Below, piece by piece: positions 6,554-13,511 of a DNA stretch of 14,612 nucleotides. The translations under genes and the position numbers were made by a program. The stretch covers positions 1 through 14,612 of the forward strand of contig ONOZ01000096.1 in assembly GCA_900319595.1 (NCBI GenBank). The letters run 5' to 3'. The stretch comes from an uncultured Bacteroidales bacterium. GTDB lineage: Bacteria; Bacteroidota; Bacteroidia; Bacteroidales; P3. Every line of letters starts with the position of its first letter. The stretch's first letter is position 1. The notes under the pieces are model-generated. The model did no database searches, was not told the DNA's origin, and saw only the letters and a list, made by a program, of their open reading frames with translations.

Positions 6554-9430
6554 ATGAAAAAATTCATTCTTTGCCTAAGTGCAATTATTATTTCTTTAGG
6601 TGCATATTCTCAAAAGGCACAATTGGTCAATACATTAGTAGGAACTGACGAGCATGGGCATACTTACCCCGGTGTTGTAGCACCTTTTGGTCAAGTTCAG
6701 TTATCTCCTGACACACGCTTAAGTGGTTGGGACGGTTGTAGCGGTTATCACTACTCGGACAACAAAATTTATGGTTTTTCGCACACACATCTTTCTGGCA
6801 CGGGTTGCGAGGATTTGGGCGATTTCTTATTTACGCCGACTGTCCATTCCAAAAATGTCGAGGATTTAAGATTAGATTTCAAACATTCCGACGAACAAGC
6901 CTTCGCTGGCTACTATAAAGTTAAAGGTTTCAATAAAAAGGGAATTACTGTGGAACTTGCAGCAGATGAAAGGCATGGTTATCATCTTTATACCTATCCT
7001 AATAATGATACTATGGCAGTTGTAATCGATATGAGGCATAGAGATTTCACCTTGGATTGGAATGTAGAAATTAGAGACAAAAGAACAGTCGTGGGATACC
7101 GTGCATCAAAATCTTGGAACGAGAATCAGCAAGTTTATTTTGCATCTTCATTTAATAAAGATATACAAGATTCTTTCTTAGACAAGAAATCTGGAAGACT
7201 TTATCTGTATTTTGGACAGACAAATAAAGTAGGAAAACAATTAGAGGCTAAAGTATCAATTTCGTCTGTCAATAAAGAAGGAGCATTAAAGAATTTGAAT
7301 AGCAAAAGTGCAAACAATTTCCAACAAGCGAAGAAAACATCTATTGCATTATGGGAAAAGGCGTTATCTGTTATAGACATAGAAGGTGGAACAAAAGAGC
7401 AAAGACGCACTTTCTACACTTCATTATATCATTGTATGATTTCTCCAAACCTATATTCTGATGTTGATGGCAAATATCGTGCAATGATTAACAATAACAA
7501 AGATATCAATAATAAAATTGATGGAGTTGTGCCTATGAACCCTATTGCTAATGCCAACGGATACAATAGATATACAATCTTTTCGTTGTGGGATACTTAT
7601 CGTGCGTGGAATCCATTGATGAGCATCATACGCCCTGATTTGTGTATGGAATTTGAAAAAACTTTTTTGGATTATTATCGTCAGACTAACGAACTTCCAA
7701 TGTGGGAATTGCACTCTTGGGAAACTTATTGTATGATTGGTATTCATGGAGTGAGTGTTTTGGCAGAGTGGATAAGAAAAGGTATCTGCATTGACAATGA
7801 ATTAGCTCTTCAAGCAATGATTTCTACGGCCAATATGCAAAAACTTGGACTTCCATTCTTTAATCGTGATGGTTATATATCTGCTGAATTTGAGCATGAG
7901 GGAGTTGCTAAGACTGTTGAGTTTTGCTACAATATGTATTGTATTGCACAAACAGCTAAAATGTTAGGGAAAGAAGATATTTATAACGAATATATTCAGA
8001 AAGCACAATATTACAAAAATCTATTCAATCCTAAAAACAAGTTTATCCAACCAAAAGAAAACGGACGTTTCATTCCAAACTTTGACCCTAAACAAATAGA
8101 CATCAATTACACGGAGGGCAACGGTTGGCATTATACTTTCTATGCTCCACAGGATATAAATACCCTTATTGAGATGATGGGGGGTAAAGATGCTTTTGAG
8201 AATAAATTAGACGACTGCTTTAATTCCACCGAGGCTACAACAGGTCGTAATCAAGCCGATGTTACAGGTCTTATTGGTCAATATGCACACGGCAACGAGC
8301 CTTCACAACATACGGCATATCTATATAATTATGTTGGAAAACCATACAAAACTCAAAAACTCGTACGTCAAATTCTTACTACCCTATATTCCGATAAGCC
8401 AGATGGAGTTTGTGGCAATGACGACTGCGGACAAATGGCTGCTTGGTATGTTTTGAGTGCTATGGGCTTGTATGCAGTTTCTCCTGTTAGTGGGGAATAT
8501 GCTATTGGCTCACCTCTATTTGATAAAGTTACTATACATTTGGCTAATGGCAAGAAATTTATCATCAATGCTAAACAAGGCAAGAATACAATGTACGTTA
8601 AATCTTTGAAACTCAATAATAAGAATTATACTAAGAGTTATCTGACACACGAAGATATAATCAATGGAGGTAGTCTTTCTTTTGAGATGAGCGACACACC
8701 TAATTATCATTTTGCCTCCGCTCCTAACGATTGTCCTAAGGCACAAATAACAGATAATTTAATATCCATTGTTCCTCATTTAGAATATGATGGTACTGGA
8801 ACCTTTACTGATAAGTTGGATATCAAGGTTAATTATCTTAATAAGGATTTCTCATTGAACAAAACCGAAAGAATAAACCTTAAAGGTACTAATGGAGTAA
8901 ATGTTTCTAATATTTCCGATGGTGATATAAGTAAAAATGTTTATGCAGCCTTTTATAAGATTCCTAAGGGTAGAAGTATTCAATTGCTTACACCATATTC
9001 TCCACAATATACGGCAGGTGGCGATAATGCTTTGATTGACAAAAAAATGGGAACGGATAATTGGCGTTTGGGATGCTGGCAAGGTTATTGGGGAGAGAAT
9101 GTTGAGGCTATTATTGACCTAGGAGAAAAGCAGGAAATCAATTCTATTGGTGGGAATTTCGTACAAGAGGAGCGTGCATGGATATTTGCTCCGATTAAGG
9201 TGGAATATTATGTAAGCGATAATGGCAAGGACTTTACTTTATTGGAAACCGTGCAAAACCCTATTGACCCAAAACAAAGCGGAGTTATTACTCATACATT
9301 TGCAACTCAAAAGAAAACAAACGCAAGGTACATAAAAATGAAAGCATATAACAGAATGACTAATCCTGAATGGCATTTATCTCCAGGAGAAAAGTCATGG
9401 CTGTTTATAGATGAGATAATAATTAAATAA
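6554..9430 (+). CDS. Secreted GH92 alpha-mannosidase with C-terminal discoidin-like domain
   Basis: GH92 enzymes are calcium-dependent exo-alpha-mannosidases that trim mannose from N-glycans and mannans. The start at 6554 gives 958 residues with a signal peptide (1 to about 20, ending AYSQ). An in-frame ATG at 6443 adds 37 residues but precedes the promoter and would bury the signal peptide. The N-terminal beta-sandwich carries NTLVGTDEHGHTYPGVVAPF (26-45) and GFSHTHLSGTGC (74-85). The alpha-helical barrel has LWDTYRAWNPL (345-355), YTEGNGWHY (519-527), whose E521 is the expected general acid, and GNDDCGQMAAWYVLSAMGLY (621-640), holding conserved acidic residues. Residues from about 820 to 958 look like an F5/8 type C (CBM32-like) domain, with the run from WQGYWGENVEAIIDLG (842-857) to the end. 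The linkage preferred (alpha-1,2, -1,3, -1,4 or -1,6) cannot be read. It is monocistronic and divergent from recR. Confidence 0.94.
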   Translation: MKKFILCLSAIIISLGAYSQKAQLVNTLVGTDEHGHTYPGVVAPFGQVQLSPDTRLSGWDGCSGYHYSDNKIYGFSHTHLSGTGCEDLGDFLFTPTVHSKNVEDLRLDFKHSDEQAFAGYYKVKGFNKKGITVELAADERHGYHLYTYPNNDTMAVVIDMRHRDFTLDWNVEIRDKRTVVGYRASKSWNENQQVYFASSFNKDIQDSFLDKKSGRLYLYFGQTNKVGKQLEAKVSISSVNKEGALKNLNSKSANNFQQAKKTSIALWEKALSVIDIEGGTKEQRRTFYTSLYHCMISPNLYSDVDGKYRAMINNNKDINNKIDGVVPMNPIANANGYNRYTIFSLWDTYRAWNPLMSIIRPDLCMEFEKTFLDYYRQTNELPMWELHSWETYCMIGIHGVSVLAEWIRKGICIDNELALQAMISTANMQKLGLPFFNRDGYISAEFEHEGVAKTVEFCYNMYCIAQTAKMLGKEDIYNEYIQKAQYYKNLFNPKNKFIQPKENGRFIPNFDPKQIDINYTEGNGWHYTFYAPQDINTLIEMMGGKDAFENKLDDCFNSTEATTGRNQADVTGLIGQYAHGNEPSQHTAYLYNYVGKPYKTQKLVRQILTTLYSDKPDGVCGNDDCGQMAAWYVLSAMGLYAVSPVSGEYAIGSPLFDKVTIHLANGKKFIINAKQGKNTMYVKSLKLNNKNYTKSYLTHEDIINGGSLSFEMSDTPNYHFASAPNDCPKAQITDNLISIVPHLEYDGTGTFTDKLDIKVNYLNKDFSLNKTERINLKGTNGVNVSNISDGDISKNVYAAFYKIPKGRSIQLLTPYSPQYTAGGDNALIDKKMGTDNWRLGCWQGYWGENVEAIIDLGEKQEINSIGGNFVQEERAWIFAPIKVEYYVSDNGKDFTLLETVQNPIDPKQSGVITHTFATQKKTNARYIKMKAYNRMTNPEWHLSPGEKSWLFIDEIIIK

Positions 9431-9477
9431 TAGATTATAATTTAGTCTTTTAACTGTCGTTAATCTACTAATAAACA

Positions 9478-9511
9478 AACCGCAGACAAGTTGTTACGCT
9501 TGCTTGCGGTT
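9478..9511. terminator. Hairpin between GH92 and the orphan transcript
   Basis: AACCGCA (9478-9484) pairs with TGCGGTT (9505-9511), and CAAG (9487-9490) pairs with CTTG (9499-9502) after a G-U pair and one mismatch; the loop is 8 bases. On the minus strand the stem is followed by TTGTTTATTAG, fairly U-rich, so it suits a terminator for leftward transcription. On the plus strand the tail ATGTTATAT is a poorer fit for ending GH92, though it is the only candidate there. Confidence 0.6.
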
Positions 9512-9750
9512 ATGTTATATACAGTCCTCTTTATACAACACTACAAAAACTACACATAGAACTCAGATATTTACAGACATTTTATGTTTTTATCTATGGT
9601 AAGATTTGCCTTTTTTCTGCATCATTTTTTATTGTACGAATATTATTTTTTTAATCACTCAAATAAATTTATTTTTCTTCGTAATAATTTTACTAATCAG
9701 CCTGATTATCCCACCCCCTTCTAAATTATTGTTATTCAGTATATTTTCTA
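9478..9750 (-). ncRNA. Candidate small RNA from an orphan promoter
   Basis: A consensus promoter at 9756-9786 points left and no protein gene follows on that strand. Transcription from about 9750 would run to the hairpin at 9478-9511 and give an RNA of about 270 bases. Near its 5' end it would contain AAGGGGGTGGG and a 6-bp hairpin TAATCA-GGC-TGATTA. I do not recognise it as tmRNA, RNase P RNA or SRP RNA, and no tRNA-like fold is present. A 6S-like or regulatory RNA is possible but unproven. If it reads through the hairpin it would be antisense to the end of GH92. Confidence 0.3.
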
Positions 9751-9755
9751 CTTTG

Positions 9756-9786
9756 CAAAGTTACAAAAAATTTTGGAAAAAACAAA
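9756..9786 (-). promoter_or_regulatory. Orphan promoter with ideal consensus
   Basis: On the minus strand TTTG (9783-9786), a 19-base spacer and TAACTTTG (9756-9763), continuing CA, match the same arrangement as the GH92 promoter exactly. It lies downstream of the enolase terminator and points away from enolase, so it cannot serve that gene. Confidence 0.7.
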
Positions 9787-9840
9787 AAGAATTGAAAAAA
9801 AACATCACGCCAAACGACCTACTACTATCTTAACCAATAA

Positions 9841-9880
9841 ACTAAAAAAAGAAAATGGGATAATTGTAACTTTATCCCAT
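9841..9880 (-). terminator. eno: Intrinsic terminator of enolase
   Basis: On the minus strand a perfect 9-bp stem ATGGGATAA/TTATCCCAT (9855-9880) with an 8-base loop is followed by TTTCTTTTTTTAGT (9841-9854). It begins 35 bases after the enolase stop codon. This is the clearest intrinsic terminator in the window. Confidence 0.9.
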
Positions 9881-9914
9881 CAAAAAAACGTATGAAAAAC
9901 ACAAGAATTATCTT

Positions 9915-11210
9915 TTATCGTTTCAATCCCTTAAAGAATTTACTTCCTAAATAAACTGCCTGTTCCCCTAACTCTTCTTCTATACGAAGTAATTGATTAT
10001 ATTTGCAAATTCTATCTGTACGTGAAGCACTACCCGTTTTGATTTCACCAGTATTCAATGCCACTGCCAAATCTGCTATGGTTGTGTCTTCAGTTTCACC
10101 ACTCCTATGGCTCATAACTGCAGTGTAGCCATTATTATTTGCTAAGCGAACAGCGTTGATCGTTTCTGTCAATGTACCTATCTGATTAAATTTGATAAGG
10201 ATTGAGTTTGCAACTTGTTTGTCGATACCCATCTGTAATCTTTTCACATTCGTAACAAACAAATCATCTCCTACTAACTGTACTTTCTCACTTAACGCAT
10301 CTGTTAAGGCTTTCCAACCGTCCCAATCGTCTTCTGCCATTCCGTCTTCTATACTTATGATTGGGTATTTAGCACACCAATTCTTCCAATAGTCTGCCAT
10401 CTGGGAGGAAGTTAGTTTCTCGCCTGTAGACCATTTGAAATGATACATCTTTTCCTCAGGTAAGTAAAATTCGCTACTTGCAGGGTCCAATGCTATACGA
10501 ATATCGTCCCAAGGTTTATACCCTGCCTTTTCTATTGCTTGCAAAACAACTTCTATCGCCTCTTCATTGCTACCCAAGTTTGGTGCAAAACCACCTTCAT
10601 CTCCTACATTGGTAGAATGTCCTTTATCTTTAAGAACAGACTTTAAGTGATGAAATACCTCAGCACCCATTCTTAAACCTTCTGCAAAAGTAGGAGCACC
10701 GACAGGCATAATCATAAATTCTTGAAAATCTATTTTGTTGTCTGCATGAGCACCACCATTCAAAATATTCATCATCGGAACAGGTAAAGTGTAAGCATTC
10801 GCACCACCAATATAACGATAAAGTTCCTGACCCGTCTCTTGAGCCGCTGCTTTTGCACAAGCCAAAGAAACTCCTAATATTGCGTTTGCCCCAAGTCTGC
10901 CTTTATTGTCAGTACCATCTAATTCTATCATTCTTTTGTCAAGAAGTATCTGGTCTTGAACATTCATTCCGCGAAGTTCTTCTGCAATTGTTTTATTTAC
11001 ATTATTTACTGCTTTCAAAACTCCTTTACCTAAGAACATAGTCTTATCTCCATCTCTTAGTTCTACTGCCTCATGTACTCCAGTTGAAGCACCCGATGGA
11101 ACAGCTGCACGACCAAACGCACCCGCTTCAGTATAAACATCAACTTCTACAGTAGGATTTCCCCTTGAATCAAGAATTTGTCTTGAATGTATTCCAATTA
11201 TTTGACTCAT
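9915..11210 (-). CDS. eno: Enolase (phosphopyruvate hydratase)
   Basis: Enolase interconverts 2-phosphoglycerate and phosphoenolpyruvate in glycolysis and gluconeogenesis. At 431 residues it is full length. Expected features are all present: the mobile loop VPSGASTGVHEA (37-48), E205 in NVGDEGGFAP as general acid, and magnesium ligands D242 (LDPASSEF), E288 (IEDGMAEDDW) and the GDD loop at 314-316. K340 in ILIKFNQIGTLTET is the general base, and SHRSGETEDT (367-376) binds substrate. It stands alone, with a promoter element at 11256-11263 and a strong terminator. The leader is A/T-rich without a Shine-Dalgarno sequence. Confidence 0.98.
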   Translation of the reverse strand: MSQIIGIHSRQILDSRGNPTVEVDVYTEAGAFGRAAVPSGASTGVHEAVELRDGDKTMFLGKGVLKAVNNVNKTIAEELRGMNVQDQILLDKRMIELDGTDNKGRLGANAILGVSLACAKAAAQETGQELYRYIGGANAYTLPVPMMNILNGGAHADNKIDFQEFMIMPVGAPTFAEGLRMGAEVFHHLKSVLKDKGHSTNVGDEGGFAPNLGSNEEAIEVVLQAIEKAGYKPWDDIRIALDPASSEFYLPEEKMYHFKWSTGEKLTSSQMADYWKNWCAKYPIISIEDGMAEDDWDGWKALTDALSEKVQLVGDDLFVTNVKRLQMGIDKQVANSILIKFNQIGTLTETINAVRLANNNGYTAVMSHRSGETEDTTIADLAVALNTGEIKTGSASRTDRICKYNQLLRIEEELGEQAVYLGSKFFKGLKR

Positions 11211-11255
11211 ATCTAAAAAATATTAAATGTTATTTATATTATTTTTATTGGCTTG

Positions 11256-11263
11256 CAAAGTTA
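11256..11263 (-). promoter_or_regulatory. -7 element of the enolase promoter
   Basis: TAACTTTG on the minus strand, continuing CA, lies 45 bases before the enolase start, for a leader of about 40 bases. No TTTG is found at the ideal -33 distance; the nearest TTG lies 27 bases upstream. The rest of the 157-base gap to dsbD shows nothing else and no clear dsbD terminator. Confidence 0.6.
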
Positions 11264-11367
11264 CAATAAATTTAAATAATAATGAAAAAACAATTACTTA
11301 TTTAATGAATTTTCCTATTATCCATAAGTCTTTAAGATTTATAATAACTCTATAGCAAACAAGGATA

Positions 11368-13434
11368 CTATTTCTTTTTGAAGTTATCTAAACCTCTATT
11401 TAAAAACTCTATAAAATTATTAGCATTCTTGTCGTAAGGTTGTGGCTTGTCTGTCAAAAGATTGCCATTACCATCCATAAGTACATACAAAGGTTGGGCA
11501 TTGGCGTGAAATTTCTCTATTTGATAGTTAAGATTTCTTCTGCCTAAGGTCTTGATAGTTTTACCGTTCATCTCAGTCCATTCTTCTTTCGGAAGTTCTA
11601 TTGTATTTTCATCACAATACAAAGAAACTAAGATATAATCCTCTTGTATCATCTTCTTAACGGCAGGAACTGACCAAACAGCCGTTTCCATCTCTCTACA
11701 ATTTGCACAACTCTTTCCTGTAAAGTCTAAGAACAAAGGTTTATTGACTTGTCTTGCATAAGCCTTTGCCTCTTCTAAGTCAAAGAAAGCTTTGAATCCA
11801 ACAGGCACATGCTCATCCAACTTATCTGCGTATTTTCTATTCAATGGGAAATTACCCATATCGATAGTATTTCCTCCTATTCCACCATTTTCAACTATAA
11901 TTTTCTCTATATTATATTCTTGCGAGGAGACAGGAGGTAAATAGCCCGAGATTGCACTTAATGGAGCTCCCCATAGTCCTGGAATCATATATATTGTAAA
12001 AGAGAATGAAGTAATAGCAAGGAACAAACGAATAACAGATATATGTTTTAATTCAGAATCCCCTTTAAATTTTAATTTTCCTATAAGATAGAATCCAATC
12101 ATTGCAAAGATTACTATCCATATGCAAAGGTATGTGGTTCTCGGCAAAATACCCCAATTCATCGCTTGGTCGGCTACCATCAAGAATTTCAAACCTAAAG
12201 CAATCTCCAAAAAACCAAATACAACCTTAACACTATTTAGCCATGAACCACTCTTCAAGTTCTTTAAGAATGATGGAAACATAGCCAACAATGTGAAAGG
12301 TAGTGCAAACCCTATAGCAAATCCTAACATTGACACAAAGAATATGAAAGAATTGCTACTACCTGACGCCATCTCTACAAGAGCTGCTCCTAATATTGGA
12401 CCCGTACAAGAGAAGGATACCAAAACAGTAGTCAAGGCTATAAAGAATGCTCCTAACAATCCGCCCTTTTCGCTTTCTTTATCGGATTTATTAACCCATT
12501 TGCTCGGCATCGTTATTTCGAATAAACCAAAAAACGACAACGCAAAGACCATGAATATAATAAAGAAGATAACATTAGGAATCCAATGCGTAGATATGAT
12601 ATACATGGCGTCTTTACCAAATATCAATGTAAGTAACAATCCCAATACTGCGAAAATTAGTACTATAGACAAACCAAAGAAGTAAGCCTGTTTTCTACCT
12701 TGTCGATTTGTTTTCTTGCCATGAAGGAAAAACGATATAGTCATTGGTATCATTGGGAAAACACAAGGAGTCAAAAGCGTAATAAGCCCAACTCCAAAAG
12801 AGATAAGAAAAACCATCAACAAAGATTTATTTGCCAAATCTTGAGTATCTCCCATTGATTGAGCCTCTACAACTTGCTCGGCTTCGCTTGCTATATTTTC
12901 TGCAGTAATAGACTCTGTAGTTGCAGTTTCTTCTGTAACAGTCTCCGTATTTTCTGCAATAACTTGAGCTACATTAGGATTGCCTTTAACATCAAATATA
13001 TATTCTACATCGTCTGGAGGAATACATGAACCGTTTTCACATAATTGGAACGTAACCATTCCTTTTACTTTGAAATCTTTTTCAGTTTTTACTTTGATTT
13101 GTTGGTGGAATACTACCGTACCCTCAAAATATCTTGTCGTATCCTTTGCATATTTATCATATTTTGCAAGATATTTTGGTTCTTTCACTTGTCCTAAACG
13201 TTGATAGTCGCTAGATTTCTCAAAAGTAAATTCTATCGGCAATTCCGTACCTTTTGTTTTTTGAGAATAGATATGCCACCCGCTTTGTAATTGACATGTC
13301 AAAACCAAATCTGCAATGGAATCGTTTATTTTATTAGTTTTGAAAGCCCATTTAGCAGGACTCTGTTGCGAATAAGCAAAACCGCATAATAATACGGCTA
13401 CTAAAACAATCTGAATCTTCTTTAAATTTAACAT
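11368..13434 (-). CDS. dsbD: Thiol:disulfide interchange protein DsbD
   Basis: DsbD passes electrons from cytoplasmic thioredoxin across the inner membrane to periplasmic proteins. All three domains are present in 688 residues. A signal peptide (1 to about 22) leads into the periplasmic alpha domain, with redox cysteines C132 and C137 in CENGSCIPP. An acidic Glu/Thr-rich linker (about 158-195) follows. The beta domain has about eight membrane segments (about 203-490), with C224 in LLTPCVFPMIP and C343 in SFSCTGPILG as the transmembrane redox pair. The C-terminal thioredoxin-like gamma domain (about 545-688) has C576-A-N-C579. No cysteine of the relay is missing. It lies 77 bases behind the EnvC-like gene with no recognisable -7 element between, so cotranscription is likely. 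The absence of linked cytochrome-maturation genes leaves its periplasmic client open. Confidence 0.95.
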   Translation of the reverse strand: MLNLKKIQIVLVAVLLCGFAYSQQSPAKWAFKTNKINDSIADLVLTCQLQSGWHIYSQKTKGTELPIEFTFEKSSDYQRLGQVKEPKYLAKYDKYAKDTTRYFEGTVVFHQQIKVKTEKDFKVKGMVTFQLCENGSCIPPDDVEYIFDVKGNPNVAQVIAENTETVTEETATTESITAENIASEAEQVVEAQSMGDTQDLANKSLLMVFLISFGVGLITLLTPCVFPMIPMTISFFLHGKKTNRQGRKQAYFFGLSIVLIFAVLGLLLTLIFGKDAMYIISTHWIPNVIFFIIFMVFALSFFGLFEITMPSKWVNKSDKESEKGGLLGAFFIALTTVLVSFSCTGPILGAALVEMASGSSNSFIFFVSMLGFAIGFALPFTLLAMFPSFLKNLKSGSWLNSVKVVFGFLEIALGLKFLMVADQAMNWGILPRTTYLCIWIVIFAMIGFYLIGKLKFKGDSELKHISVIRLFLAITSFSFTIYMIPGLWGAPLSAISGYLPPVSSQEYNIEKIIVENGGIGGNTIDMGNFPLNRKYADKLDEHVPVGFKAFFDLEEAKAYARQVNKPLFLDFTGKSCANCREMETAVWSVPAVKKMIQEDYILVSLYCDENTIELPKEEWTEMNGKTIKTLGRRNLNYQIEKFHANAQPLYVLMDGNGNLLTDKPQPYDKNANNFIEFLNRGLDNFKKK

Positions 13435-13511
13435 CTTTATATTTTCTTTATCTGTTTCCTCAATCTAATTTTCTTTACTCTCCAATTTGTACATCAATCA
13501 CTCTAATACCT

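Larger units (their letters stand above)
9431..9914. other. 484-base convergent intergenic region with an orphan promoter
   Basis: This lies between the 3' ends of GH92 (plus) and enolase (minus). From right to left it contains an enolase terminator (9841-9880), a complete minus-strand promoter (9756-9786), an A/T-rich stretch with a G-rich run on the minus strand (9711-9719), a small perfect hairpin (9694-9708), and a larger hairpin (9478-9511) next to the GH92 end. No open reading frame here looks like a protein on either strand. The longest minus-strand ATG frames that I see behind the promoter are around ten codons. Confidence 0.7.

Noticed and set aside
1701..9430. A classical polysaccharide utilization locus
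   Set aside because: No SusC/SusD pair, hybrid two-component system or ECF sigma/anti-sigma genes are present, and housekeeping genes interrupt the enzymes.
9599..9634. An 11-codon minus-strand frame (MMQKKGKSYHR) inside the candidate small RNA
   Set aside because: It is too short to separate from chance and has no ribosome-binding context. It could matter only if conserved in relatives.
9606..9833. A 75-codon plus-strand frame in the eno-GH92 gap
   Set aside because: It is a Phe/Ile/Leu-rich translation of A/T-rich DNA that runs across the opposite-strand promoter, with no promoter of its own and no recognisable domain.
12122..12685. A 187-codon plus-strand open frame opposite dsbD
   Set aside because: It is antisense to the membrane-domain coding sequence of a well-supported full-length DsbD. 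Its composition is what the reverse of hydrophobic codons gives, and no promoter or family resemblance is seen.
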